Below, piece after piece: positions 44,111-53,849 of a stretch of DNA of 64,000 nucleotides (the stretch's first letter is position 1; every line of letters starts with the position of its first letter). The notes below the pieces were generated by a model. That model worked only from the letters and a program-made list of their open reading frames with translations, did not search any database and was not told the origin of the DNA. A program made the position numbers and the translations under genes. This stretch comes from CAYNJG01 sp965216885 (GTDB lineage: Bacteria > Planctomycetota > Planctomycetia > Pirellulales > Pirellulaceae): NCBI GenBank assembly GCA_965216885.1, contig OZ244209.1, positions 1,550,001 through 1,614,000 on the forward strand. The letters run 5' to 3'.

Positions 44111-45463
44111 CTAGTCGATGATCGCTTCGTGAATGGCTCTGGCAAAATCTCGCTGCATCGAGCCACGTGGCTGTTGCAGCATGATCACGGCCGCCAATTC
44201 GTTTTCGGGGTCCGTCCAGGACATCGAGCCGCCTGCGCCGCCCCATCCAAAGGAACCCTTCCCGCGATAGTTCGCAACCAGATTCGGATCCAGTGTGACC
44301 GCGACGGTATAACCGAATCCCATTCCCTTTTGACCTTTCTTCCCACTTCCAAAAAGGTGCCCCACCTGATTGCTGCGCATCGCCTCCACGCTCTCCGGCC
44401 TCAGCAGACGGTTCCCAAACAATTCGCCTCCGTCCAGCAGCATCTGTTGGAAGTGAAGGAAATCTTCGGCACTACTGGAAAGTCCCATGCCGCCGCCTTT
44501 CTTCTTTACCTGCTGGCCTTTGAACAGGACAACGACACGCTTCGATTCTTTTTCACTGGGAAGGTTGAAATGGGAGTCGTTCATCTCCAGCGGTTTGAGG
44601 ATTCGTTTCTGCACGAATTCCTCGAAGGGAGTTTTGGAGGCGATCTCGATGATGCGTGGCAGGACAGCATGGATGCTCGCGTTCCCGTAAGCCCACCGCG
44701 TACCAGGTTGGAAGTCGAGTGGCACCTTGGCGAGCCTGGCGACGTAGGTCTCAAGCGTATCAGTACTGGTTCGTTTTACCGGATTCACGGCCGAACCGAT
44801 TCCACCACTCATGAGGCCGGACGTGTGCGTGAGCAGATGACGAATCGTCAGCGGTGTGTCCGCGAGGACGAGACGATATTCTGGGACTTCCTTCCTGGAC
44901 TTCTTCTGCTTTGCGTTCTTCTGGCTTGGGTTCTTCTGCTTGGGACTCTTTTGTTTGGGCTTCTTCTGCTTGGGGCTCTTCTCGAAACTACCTTGCGATG
45001 AATTGGGGGCCTGCTGCAGCACTGCAACTTTCGCAGCGGCAAACTCGGGGATGTATTTGGAAACTGGATCGCTCAGACTGATCAATCCTTCCTCAACCAT
45101 CATCATTGTGGCAACGCCAATGACGGGCTTCGTCGAGGAAGCCATGTAATAAATTGCGTCGGGTTCCATTTCCCGGTTTCGTTTTACGTCCATTTTCCCG
45201 TGCGTAGAGAAGTGGACGACTTTACCGCGTCGAGCCACCATGGTGACCGCACCGTTGATACGTCCGGCGTCAATGTGTTCCTGCATGACTTCGTCAATAC
45301 GCTTCAAGCCCTCGGTCGACATGCCGACCGATTCAGCCTTGGCCATCGGCAGATTCGTTGGGGCGTGCTTTGGTTCGGCCCACGCACGAGCGGCTGTCAT
45401 ACCGCAACACAGTGAAACCGCGACAAGGACCGGGGTCGCGTTGAACGTTGGCAGCAGCTTCAT
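44111..45463 (-). CDS. Secreted serine hydrolase (class C beta-lactamase-like) with Lys-rich insert
   Basis: Start 45463 opens a signal peptide (MKLLPTFNATPVLVAVSLCC). About 450 residues of the beta-lactamase/esterase family: the S-x-x-K motif is in MASSTKPVIG, the Y-x-N motif in RWAYGNASI, and a late GWGGAGGS stands where H/KTG usually lies. Substrate may be an ester or peptide; a true beta-lactamase is not implied. Between SKYIPEFAA and TPLTIRHLL is an inserted run of KQKxP-type repeats (44890-44985), absent from most homologues. Confidence 0.85.
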   Translation of the reverse strand: MKLLPTFNATPVLVAVSLCCGMTAARAWAEPKHAPTNLPMAKAESVGMSTEGLKRIDEVMQEHIDAGRINGAVTMVARRGKVVHFSTHGKMDVKRNREMEPDAIYYMASSTKPVIGVATMMMVEEGLISLSDPVSKYIPEFAAAKVAVLQQAPNSSQGSFEKSPKQKKPKQKSPKQKNPSQKNAKQKKSRKEVPEYRLVLADTPLTIRHLLTHTSGLMSGGIGSAVNPVKRTSTDTLETYVARLAKVPLDFQPGTRWAYGNASIHAVLPRIIEIASKTPFEEFVQKRILKPLEMNDSHFNLPSEKESKRVVVLFKGQQVKKKGGGMGLSSSAEDFLHFQQMLLDGGELFGNRLLRPESVEAMRSNQVGHLFGSGKKGQKGMGFGYTVAVTLDPNLVANYRGKGSFGWGGAGGSMSWTDPENELAAVIMLQQPRGSMQRDFARAIHEAIID

Positions 45464-45639
45464 GGTTGGCTTCGCACTGAATGGATTGGACCGACGAGTG
45501 GAAAAGATGGTCGCCAGGCAACTGACGGTACGATCGTATCTTACCAAGTCTGCCTTGGCTAAACTCAAGCTGGTATGCCACGCGAGTACGCAGCGGCGAC
45601 GATCGCAATGGCTCTTTCGTATCAACACGGGGACGCCAT

Positions 45640-46148
45640 GATTCTGCCACTGAGCTTTTCCGTCTATCGCAAATGTTCAATGCCAAAGTCACGGCAGGCA
45701 AACTCGATGCGACCGAGCTGGCGGACTATCCGTACGTCGATTGATCGTGACACGTGTTCAACGTCAGCCGCACGCAATACATCATTTTCTGCAACACGAC
45801 ATCACTACTATCGTGTTTGTCGCTTCGCAAAGGCGTGACTGGCGAGCAGAGTCTCATACATCGCGGGACGGAAACGATCGGCTCGTTCCTGACCGAGTTG
45901 GGACACGAACGAGTCTTCACCGAGCACCCCGCTGCCCGGCCGGCGAGGTACGCTTCGCAAAGGCACTCAATGGATCGGTCGCAGGTTCGCTCAACGAGCT
46001 GGTCCTGCTCGCGAAGTACGACTGGGGCTACGGTCGGTCGCTTCACGAAATCTCGAAACGCCTCATCCAATTCCTGATGTCGCGATTGTCGGAACATGGC
46101 TCCGGCGGCTACGGCTTGCCGGGGAATGTCTTCGATCAGTTCGGGTAA
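45640..46148 (+). pseudogene. Decayed DUF6933-like gene
   Basis: Three coding-like pieces lie in order. The first (ELFRLSQMFNAKVTAGKLD ... PYVD) ends at two in-frame TGA codons, 45742-45744 and 45748-45750. The same frame resumes as HVFNVSRTQYIIFCNTTSLL and runs through GSFLTELGHERVFTEH. A one-base shift near 45935 then leads to VRFAKALNGSVAGSLNELV and YDWGYGRSLHEISKRL. Together these resemble a DUF6933 protein. Two nonsense codons plus a shift argue for real decay. No start or ribosome site is clear. Confidence 0.5.
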
Positions 46149-46665
46149 TCGTTTCACCGCAACGACTGAAGCGGGGGTAGTGAACCCCCTTGGGTCGTTG
46201 GGCATTAGCACTCGAATTTCGCGTCAGGGATTCGCACCTCTTGCGTAACTGGAGTATGTCAACAAATGGCCCCCTCCGCAGGTAGGCGGTGATTGTTGAT
46301 ATCCACTAGATAGCAGAGACTCTATTCGTGTTGACCGGACGTGTCACACCATCGGCTTCTGATAGACGCTCGACTGGACGAGCCGGCATACAGGCAATTG
46401 ATGGATCATAAATACAATATCTCGACAGGCATCTCGGCGTCCTCTTCGGCAGGCTCAGTTGGCCAGCTCGTTGACGACCGTCGAAAGCGAAACGCCCACC
46501 GCCCCATCTCTTGTGTTGACTTCCCAAAGACTATCCGTCGGTCCCTTCGAAAGCGCATCGCGGACCCTGGCCATCGGTGGCGATTCCGATTCCTTCCCGC
46601 CAGCCATTGCTTCAGAAGGTGGCCGTTTATTCGCGGGCTTGTTGAGCAGAAAGGGGACAACGATA
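46149..46665. other. Region upstream of the cas operon
   Basis: About 500 bp before the cas3 start. A frame from 46459 is open into cas3, but its first 69 codons are Ser/Thr-rich and unlike a Cas3 N-terminus, so it is treated as non-coding. The promoter of the cas operon should lie here; no strong -35/-10 pair was identified. Confidence 0.4.
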
Positions 46666-49371
46666 GTGAATAAGGATCGACAACGGCACTTCTGCGAGCA
46701 CTTCAAAACGCTTACGGATAACCGGCCGTTTCCTTGGCAGGCGCAATTGTTCGAATGCCTGTGCAAGAATCACATTCCAAGGGCGTTGGACCTACCGACA
46801 GGACTTGGAAAGACGTCAGTCGTCCCGATTTGGCTGATTGCTCGGAGCCTTCAGCCAAAGCTTCCTCGCCGGCTTGTATATGTCGTCAATCGTCGGACTG
46901 TTGTCGATCAAACAACGGCAGAAGTTGAACGCCTTCGAATGCGGGGACCTGAGGTAGGTGGCGCACTTGGGGAAACGATCCGGCAACTTGGGCTCAGCAC
47001 CCTTCGTGGGCAATATGCTGACAATAGTGAGTGGTCTGTGGACCCGTCTCGACCTGCGGTTATCTGCGGTACGGTTGACATGATTGGTAGCCGCCTGCTG
47101 TTTGGCGGCTATCGAATTGGTTTCAAAGCCAAGCCACTGCATGCCGGCTTTCTTGGGCAGGACGCATTGCTTGTTCACGATGAAGCTCACCTTGAACCCG
47201 CGTTCCAAAAACTAATCGAATCGATTGAGATTGAGCAGACGCAGAACGAGCCTGCTCGAAGGGAGCTAGCGTTAGGAGACGAAGACCAGTTACCTTGGCC
47301 AAGCTATCGCATCATGTCCTTATCCGCGACGACACGCACCGGCGAGGAAAGTCAAACCGAAGACAATCACACGAACGTAGACAGCAATGACAAGTGTCAC
47401 ACCATTCGACTAACGCAGGCAGACCGCAAGCACAAAATCGTTGATCAACGCATCAATGCCACGAAGGACCTTGAGTTGCATCCGATCGCGACGACAGACA
47501 CGAAAGGAAAGCACCTCAGCGACAACAATCTAAGAAAGGCCCTCGTTGCCAAGATCGAGAAGCTTGCGACGGCTCACGGCGAATCAGATGCGGCGGTCCT
47601 GATATTCTTGCAAACCGTCGACGCCGTAAAAGAGCTCTCGGGAAGACTGCCGAGCGCCCAAACAGCCCAGTTGACGGGTACGCTTCGCGGTTTGGAACGT
47701 GATGCGTTGGTGAATACGGCGATTTTCCAACGCTTTCTGCCGCCGTCAAATCGCGACAAAGGCGTCGAGCCAAAGAGTGGAACCGTTTTTCTGATTTGTA
47801 CGAGTGCGGGCGAAGTTGGAGTCAACATTTCCGCCGATCATCTTGTCTGCGATCTTTCAACATTCGACAGCATGGCTCAGCGATTTGGTCGAGTGAATCG
47901 TTTTGGCAAGTGCGAAGACACAAAGATTGATGTCGTGTATCCGGCGGCGTTTGGAAAAAAAGACAAGAAAGGCAAACTTCAAATCACGGAGTTCGATGTA
48001 CGGCGTGAGCTAACTCTGACGCTGCTCGACGAACTCAATCGAACCGCAAGCCCCGCGGCACTCGACAAACTGGATTCACGACGACGAGTCGAAGCCTTCG
48101 CTCCACCTCCGACCATACTACCTGCGACCGACATCCTGTTCGATGCGTGGGCGATGACGACGGTTCGTAAAAAGATGCCCGGTCGTGCGCCGCTGGAGCC
48201 GTACCTTCACGGAATCAGTCAGTGGGAGCCGCCGCAAACGTGCGTCGCGTGGCGTGAGGACGTGGAAAGGCTCTGTAGCGACGAGCTTCTGGAACGCTAT
48301 TCGCCCGAATCTCTCCTCGAAGATTATCCGCTGAAGTCCTGCGAGCTGGCACGCGACAAAAGCGAGCGAGTATTCGGCGAACTGAAGAAACTTGCAAAAC
48401 CAAATGGCGACGTCGTGGTGTGGATTGTGGAGTCGGACGGAACAGTCGAAACGGTGACTCTAAGCTCAATTGTAGAAGACGACGAAGCGAGGATTCACCA
48501 CTGCACCGTTCTGCTACCGCCCAAGGTCGGTGGTTTTGAGAATGGCCTCCTCAACGGTTCGGCTGAACATTCGTCCGATTGTCAATACGACATCTCCGAT
48601 CGGTGGCTGGACGAAGATGGACAACTGCAACGCTGTAGAGTCCTCGGCAACGTACCTCCCGCCGGTATGGCTCTTATTCGAAGCCTTGATTTAAGTACGT
48701 CCGAGAACGAAGAAACCGATGACCAATCGGGCCGCTGGAACTGGTACGTCCAACCAAGAGCCGCCGACAACATTACGCGAGCCTCACCGCGACCAATCTC
48801 ATGGGAGCATCACACCAATGATGTCGTAGAGCGAATTACTCAAATCGTTCAACAACTCAGCATTGCGAATCAACCGCTCGGCAAAGCACTGATCTTCGCT
48901 GCTAGAGTCCACGACCTTGGTAAGCGTCGCGAACAATGGCAACGGTCGATCGGGAATCCAAACCCCGAAAAATGGTACGCAAAGCCCGGGAAGCCAGATG
49001 GCGAACCGCGATGGATACCGCGACGCCTCAGTCAGTATCGTCACGAGTTCGGCTCTTTGATCGACTTGCTCGATAGATCACAGGAGTTTCATGCTCAATT
49101 CGAAAGAGAATTCGATGCGGACATGCAAGCTTTGATTCTCCACGTCGTCGCCACACACCACGGACGCGCTCGCCCTCATTTCCCAAGCGACGAAACCTTC
49201 GACACTAAACCGGGAGCCGGCGGAGCTGCACAGGCGCAAGCCACCGAAGTCCCGCGAAGATTCGCTCGTTTGCAACGAAACTACGGTCGTTGGCGGTTGG
49301 CGTACATCGAATCGATCCTGCGAGCTGCCGACTGGGCCGCGAGTGCGGACCCCTCTGAGGCGCAATCATGA
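46666..49371 (+). CDS. cas3: CRISPR-associated helicase-nuclease Cas3, type I-G, C-terminal HD
   Basis: Start GTG 46666 (VNKDRQRHFCEHF) has AAAGGGGA at proper spacing. About 901 residues. The SF2 helicase comes first: DLPTGLGKTS (Walker A, near 43-51), VHDEAHL (DEAH 172-175), LSATTR, and QRFGRVNRFG (motif VI, near 405-413). The HD nuclease is at the C-terminus (VHDLGKRREQW near 748, then HEFGSL and HVVATHHGRARPHF), the reverse of most Cas3 proteins and typical of type I-G/I-U. It unwinds and degrades DNA after Cascade binding. Its stop overlaps the next start (ATGA). Confidence 0.93.
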   Translation: MNKDRQRHFCEHFKTLTDNRPFPWQAQLFECLCKNHIPRALDLPTGLGKTSVVPIWLIARSLQPKLPRRLVYVVNRRTVVDQTTAEVERLRMRGPEVGGALGETIRQLGLSTLRGQYADNSEWSVDPSRPAVICGTVDMIGSRLLFGGYRIGFKAKPLHAGFLGQDALLVHDEAHLEPAFQKLIESIEIEQTQNEPARRELALGDEDQLPWPSYRIMSLSATTRTGEESQTEDNHTNVDSNDKCHTIRLTQADRKHKIVDQRINATKDLELHPIATTDTKGKHLSDNNLRKALVAKIEKLATAHGESDAAVLIFLQTVDAVKELSGRLPSAQTAQLTGTLRGLERDALVNTAIFQRFLPPSNRDKGVEPKSGTVFLICTSAGEVGVNISADHLVCDLSTFDSMAQRFGRVNRFGKCEDTKIDVVYPAAFGKKDKKGKLQITEFDVRRELTLTLLDELNRTASPAALDKLDSRRRVEAFAPPPTILPATDILFDAWAMTTVRKKMPGRAPLEPYLHGISQWEPPQTCVAWREDVERLCSDELLERYSPESLLEDYPLKSCELARDKSERVFGELKKLAKPNGDVVVWIVESDGTVETVTLSSIVEDDEARIHHCTVLLPPKVGGFENGLLNGSAEHSSDCQYDISDRWLDEDGQLQRCRVLGNVPPAGMALIRSLDLSTSENEETDDQSGRWNWYVQPRAADNITRASPRPISWEHHTNDVVERITQIVQQLSIANQPLGKALIFAARVHDLGKRREQWQRSIGNPNPEKWYAKPGKPDGEPRWIPRRLSQYRHEFGSLIDLLDRSQEFHAQFEREFDADMQALILHVVATHHGRARPHFPSDETFDTKPGAGGAAQAQATEVPRRFARLQRNYGRWRLAYIESILRAADWAASADPSEAQS

Positions 49372-50186
49372 GTATCAAGCCCCAAATCTCAATCAACGTG
49401 GACGCTACCAACCCCGGCCAGTTCTTCGCGTGCTGCGGCCTTTTCGAACTCGCCGACCGTCTGTGGACGGGAGTGGAAGGATGGTTTGTTGACGGGAAGT
49501 TTCACATTACCGTACCGAATGGGAAGGCTTGCACGCTTCAAGAGTTGCTTACCGTGGCCTACGAATCCTCATTCGAGATAAAGCCCGAATCGGACAAAAG
49601 TGATGGTGCCGACGTTCGCCCAATTGAACTTAAAGTTGCGTGTCTGGATCAGCATTCTTCGCTTCGACTGAATTGGTGGAGAGACAAGTCTATTAAGCCA
49701 TGGGCAGGGTCAATGGATGAAAGGCTGATCCTGCATGCGATGCTTCGCGCAATTGACATTGAGGATGTTGATCCATTGAACATGGCGACTGCTGTTTATG
49801 ACCCAATTGAAGGGAGTAGCAAGAAGGGCAAGAAGCGTGAGCCGTTCTATTTCGATTCACGTCGCGCCGCTAAATCGCATCCCCTCGACTCTGGTTGGTC
49901 CCCTGACACACACAAACTGGAGCACTCTTGTTTCCCAGCGGTAGAAGCACTTTGCTTCATTGGACTTCAGAGGTTTCGCCCGAGCCGCACTGAATCCCCA
50001 AACACCTCATGCTATGGCGTATGGAATACACCTTTGCCGGTTGCTGTTGCTTCTATCGTGACGTCTGGTATCGCCCGTTTTCCCGGAACGGCAACTTGGC
50101 AGTTCACGAACTTCTTTCGCACAGGCGAACGAAAGCACAAAGCGTTTGGCGAAGCAATTCAAATCTCAACCAACGAAAGGTCTTAA
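49368..50186 (+). CDS. csb3: Type I-G Cascade subunit, Csb3/Cas8u2-like
   Basis: A 272-residue protein that overlaps the cas3 stop by four bases. The N-terminus INVDATNPGQFFACCGLFE is characteristic of the protein found between cas3 and csb1 in type I-G loci (called Csb3, Csx14 or Cas8u2 in different schemes). By position it should be the large subunit that helps recognise the PAM, though at 272 residues it is small for a Cas8. No catalytic motif is expected or seen. The exact family name is uncertain. Confidence 0.7.
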   Translation: MSIKPQISINVDATNPGQFFACCGLFELADRLWTGVEGWFVDGKFHITVPNGKACTLQELLTVAYESSFEIKPESDKSDGADVRPIELKVACLDQHSSLRLNWWRDKSIKPWAGSMDERLILHAMLRAIDIEDVDPLNMATAVYDPIEGSSKKGKKREPFYFDSRRAAKSHPLDSGWSPDTHKLEHSCFPAVEALCFIGLQRFRPSRTESPNTSCYGVWNTPLPVAVASIVTSGIARFPGTATWQFTNFFRTGERKHKAFGEAIQISTNERS

Positions 50187-50188
50187 CG

Positions 50189-51760
50189 ATGTCTGCTACT
50201 CAATTGTCCGCACTTGACGATTGGCTAAAACACGCCGGTCCTGTCGCATTCATTATCAAGCAGCAGCTTACACCAGTTGATGAGGAAGAGCTCGTTGTTT
50301 TCCCGCCGACATATCCAGTCAAACGAAGTCGTGGTCGGACGCACTCCGTTCGAGAAGGTGAATATCGCGTGACCGTCGAGATGCCACCTGAGACGAAAGA
50401 TGGCAAGAGTGAAAGCACTGGCGAGCAAGAACCCGGATACAACATCGATCGATTTGGAGACGGCACTAACATCTGCGAGATCGACAGTCCGCAGTCTCAG
50501 AGCAATCGAATTGAACCAAGATTCAAAGAAATTGCAGATGGCAAACTGGTTCCAAAAATCGAAATAGCTGTTGGCAACGAAACGGTCAATCTTCTGGACG
50601 TAGGGCATCGCGCTGCTGATGCTGTCGTTCGAATGTCCTCACTGGCTGCCGAACTGCACGATGCGTTCACGGAAGCAAAGTCCGGCAACTTCTTCGAACT
50701 AGCCAAGTACGCACCCACATCGCTGGTCTTCGGTGTTTGGGACTCACGTTCTACGTATGTCAAAGTTCAACGCGCGGTGAAGGCTCACATTAGGGCGACA
50801 AACGTTCGCGAATTGACCAAGTCAGCACAGTACACCCCAGCCGTCAATTATGTTGAGGCGGGTGCCGTAGCTGCTGATGTCGAGTCTGGGAAAAAGGAGG
50901 ATGACAACAACCTTTCGCAGGAAGGAATGAAGCACGCGCTCAGCACGCAGATCGTCGGAGGTGTCGAACTGACTGATTCGAGTACGCTAATTCGAACAGT
51001 CAACGTTAACGTTGCTGCGATCCGAACGCTGAAGGGAAACAACAAAGAGCAAACGAAAGCACTACAGCGCTATATATTGTCGCTTGCGTTGGTTGCGGCG
51101 TTGGATGAACCTGAACTGAACTTGCGGGAAGGCTGCAACCTGCGGTTTCGGCCTTGCGACAACAATGAGGCCGAAAAAGCAACGGTTGTCTACCGCAAAT
51201 CGAACGGCAAAGAACTCCCTTCTGATTTTGACGCGATCGACTACGCAATGAAAGCCTACGCCGGATTCATTCAAGCTGCGGGCGAAGACTGGACTGCGGA
51301 AAAAGCGAACAGAACGGACCTTCAATTCGAAAAGGGCGTTGCCGAGAATTTTCTTGGACGCAAGAAAGACGACCGAAAGAAGATTTCCCAGCTCGGTCCC
51401 ATTACTCAAGAGACGTTGATGCGTTTTGACGCGAAAGGGAAAGACCCGTTCAAAGTCGCGAGCGATCTATTGAAGGAGGCAAAGAAAGCGATCGGAAGAA
51501 AGCCAGCGAAGACGAAGCCACGAAAACAAGACATCAGCGCGTTCACAGAAGTCGCAAATGAGTTGGAAGCAATGTCTGGTGACGAGTCGCTTCCAGATGG
51601 CGTTGCGGACGTTGCCAGAGAGTTGTTAGATATCGCTTGCAAACACGATGATTCGCATGCGGCTGAAGAGCAGATTCGCACGCGGATCAAGGAGTGCAAG
51701 GATGCCATGAAGGCTGGGACATTCGGCAGCGTTCAGGATTCGAATGAGGCAGCCGAATGA
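50189..51760 (+). CDS. csb1: Type I-G Cas7 (Csb1) backbone protein, extended
   Basis: Start 50189 follows the csb3 stop by 2 bp, with AAAGG upstream. Csb1/GSU0053 features are the N-terminal PVAFIIKQQLTPV, FPPTYP, CEIDSPQSQSNRIEP, LLDVGHRAADAVVR and SLVFGVWDSR. Csb1 coats the crRNA spacer as multiple copies. At 523 residues it is clearly longer than usual; the extra C-terminal part, from about residue 410, is Lys/Glu-rich and helical (PRKQDISAFTEVANELEAM and onward). It ends overlapping the csb2 start (ATGA). Confidence 0.9.
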   Translation: MSATQLSALDDWLKHAGPVAFIIKQQLTPVDEEELVVFPPTYPVKRSRGRTHSVREGEYRVTVEMPPETKDGKSESTGEQEPGYNIDRFGDGTNICEIDSPQSQSNRIEPRFKEIADGKLVPKIEIAVGNETVNLLDVGHRAADAVVRMSSLAAELHDAFTEAKSGNFFELAKYAPTSLVFGVWDSRSTYVKVQRAVKAHIRATNVRELTKSAQYTPAVNYVEAGAVAADVESGKKEDDNNLSQEGMKHALSTQIVGGVELTDSSTLIRTVNVNVAAIRTLKGNNKEQTKALQRYILSLALVAALDEPELNLREGCNLRFRPCDNNEAEKATVVYRKSNGKELPSDFDAIDYAMKAYAGFIQAAGEDWTAEKANRTDLQFEKGVAENFLGRKKDDRKKISQLGPITQETLMRFDAKGKDPFKVASDLLKEAKKAIGRKPAKTKPRKQDISAFTEVANELEAMSGDESLPDGVADVARELLDIACKHDDSHAAEEQIRTRIKECKDAMKAGTFGSVQDSNEAAE

Positions 51761-53295
51761 CCCAACTGTGCATTACCGTACGCTGGTTGGATGACCGTTA
51801 TCACGGAAAGGTCAATCGAGAAGGGCCGGCGGAGTGGCCGCCGTCACCGTACCGTTTATTTCAGGCACTTTTGGCGGGTATCGCACGAGGCGGCGCGCTG
51901 GATTCTGACGAAGGGAGAAGTCTGCGGTGGCTGCAGTCGCTTGCACCGCCCGTCATTATAGCTCCCCGCACAAAAACACTCAGTGAGTTCACTCGATACG
52001 TTCCCAACAATGATGGCGACAAGAAGTTCAATCGACAACAGCGATTGACCGACAAGCTGGTTTGTCCAACGCTGATGCTGGACGATCCAGAGATTCACTA
52101 CTTGTGGACCATTGACGCAAAAGACGTCGGGCTCGCAAAGTCGGCATGTCAGACCTCCAACCATCTTACATGCTTGGGCTGGGGCATCGACATTGCGTTC
52201 GCAAATGGCCGCGTTTTGGAGGAGGACGACGTGTCATTTCGAAATGGTATCCGTTGGCATCCGCGTGACCGGGTGACCCGCGACAACGGGATGCTGCGGA
52301 TACCGGTGAGCTTTGACTCCACCCACTCTACATGGAGTGACCTTCAACGTGTCTTCAAATCGAACCGAGATCGCGTTGAACACGGACATCCACTCAATCC
52401 GGCCTTGAAGCCAACTGTTTTCGACTCGGTCTTCTACGAATCAAGCGAGCGACCGCTCGGGCGGCCGTATTCCGTTTTCGAATTGCGGGAAGACAAGGGG
52501 GATTTCTCTCGCACTTCGCAGCGACGACTGATGCACGTTGCGGGGATGACTCGTCACGCTGCGATAGAGGCCATGCGAGGTTCGCCGCCGTTGGATATTG
52601 CTGACCCGGAAGACTGGGTTGACAACTATGTCGCGGGCCACGCTAAAAAGGGCAATGGTCCACACAAGCAGTTTTCGTACGTCCCGCTGCCGTCGATCGG
52701 AATGAAACACACCGACCCGTCGATCCGTCGAGTCATGGTGATCGCTCCGCTTGGCGATGATCGGTGGCTGCAGCATTTGACACAGCGACTCTCGGGGCAA
52801 CAGCTAAAGCCGAAAAGAGGGAATGAATTCAAGGGAGTTAGTCCCACGTTGATCCACGTCAAGCGCGACAACGTCGCTAGGTTCTATACTCGACCATCGA
52901 ACATCTGGGCCAGCGTCACCCCGGTGATCCTTCCCGGACACGACGATCACAAATCGAGCAAGACCATCAAGCCTATCGAGAAGGCGCTTCGGCAATCAGG
53001 CGTCGAGCAACCATGCACTTTCGAATGGGGTGCAACTTCATGGTGGCCGCAGTCTTTGTCAGCGCACAAGTACGATCACAACAAACGGCCCGTCGGCTAC
53101 TTCCGCCCCAAGCACCTACTCAGTCAGACCGCCGTCCATTTGAAACTCAAGTTCGACGACGAACTTCAAATTCCCGGACCCCTCACCATCGGCGCCGGAC
53201 GACATTGCGGCTTCGGCTTAATGGCCGGTCTTAAAGCGGATGATGGTTTAGGGATACCGGAACGCAATGCAGTAAGTTCTTTGACAATTCGGTGA
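51757..53295 (+). CDS. csb2: Type I-G Cas5-Cas6 fusion protein (Csb2)
   Basis: A 512-residue Csb2/GSU0054 family protein overlapping csb1 by four bases. The N-terminal RAMP part starts CITVRWLDDRYHGKV with WPPSPYRLFQALLAG, a strong family mark. The C-terminal RAMP part has a Gly-rich loop, PGPLTIGAGRHCGFGLM, as in Cas6-like folds. In this type it should bind the crRNA 5' handle and process precursor crRNA at the repeat hairpin. It is the last cas gene; the array follows after about 550 bp. Confidence 0.92.
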   Translation: MTQLCITVRWLDDRYHGKVNREGPAEWPPSPYRLFQALLAGIARGGALDSDEGRSLRWLQSLAPPVIIAPRTKTLSEFTRYVPNNDGDKKFNRQQRLTDKLVCPTLMLDDPEIHYLWTIDAKDVGLAKSACQTSNHLTCLGWGIDIAFANGRVLEEDDVSFRNGIRWHPRDRVTRDNGMLRIPVSFDSTHSTWSDLQRVFKSNRDRVEHGHPLNPALKPTVFDSVFYESSERPLGRPYSVFELREDKGDFSRTSQRRLMHVAGMTRHAAIEAMRGSPPLDIADPEDWVDNYVAGHAKKGNGPHKQFSYVPLPSIGMKHTDPSIRRVMVIAPLGDDRWLQHLTQRLSGQQLKPKRGNEFKGVSPTLIHVKRDNVARFYTRPSNIWASVTPVILPGHDDHKSSKTIKPIEKALRQSGVEQPCTFEWGATSWWPQSLSAHKYDHNKRPVGYFRPKHLLSQTAVHLKLKFDDELQIPGPLTIGAGRHCGFGLMAGLKADDGLGIPERNAVSSLTIR

Positions 53296-53849
53296 AAACA
53301 GCCGCGTAGCGTTGGATTTAGGGAACTGGAGTTTGGGAGTAGGTTTGACGGGACAAGGGGTCGCGATTCTCGTTCTCTGATTCCTGCGACCTGGCTCCTA
53401 TTTCCTGCCTCCAGAAAGCCGGCGTCACATTAGCGCGTGGAACCATTCGTGCTGGAGGTTTGGGAATGCTCCTGCGCGAGTTCTTCTAGCGGGACAACGT
53501 GGGAGATCGGAATCCAGTTGGTGATTCCGCTTCGGATGTGGAGTCGATCGTGCTCGAATGTATTCGGATATCGTGTCAGCTATCGGCGTATACTTGAAAT
53601 TCAGGTGCGCCTGTTAGCTCGGTTGCTGACCGGTGAGATCGGGCACTACCCGGTTTTTGTTACGCGTTAGGCAGGCGAGCGGTTGGGTGATGGTCAAAAC
53701 CCGGCTTCTGCTCGCAAGTCACTTTTTCCGAAAAAAGAAGGGGGATGACACATTTGAAACGGGCTATTGCTGTTATATTGCACCGCGACTGCGAACCACT
53801 CGCAAAGTGCTCTTTTGAGCGTTGTCACATAAGCACTTACGCGGGCGAC
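53296..53849 (+). promoter_or_regulatory. CRISPR leader with candidate promoter
   Basis: A 554-bp non-coding interval between csb2 and the first repeat. A candidate extended -10 is TGTTATATT (TATATT at 53774-53779). A TTGAAA at 53754-53759 is only 14 bp upstream, so the -35 is weak. Transcription from there would begin about 65 bp before the first repeat and read in the same direction as the cas genes. No cas1, cas2 or cas4 fragment was found in the interval. Confidence 0.5.

Noticed and set aside
46459..46665. Longer N-terminus for Cas3 from an upstream ATG
   Set aside because: The extra 69 residues are Ser/Thr-rich and unlike Cas3, and the GTG at 46666 has a strong ribosome site.
53437..53670. 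77-codon frame in the CRISPR leader as a possible cas2 or cas gene remnant
   Set aside because: No Cas2 or Cas1/Cas4 motif is present and the codons look random.
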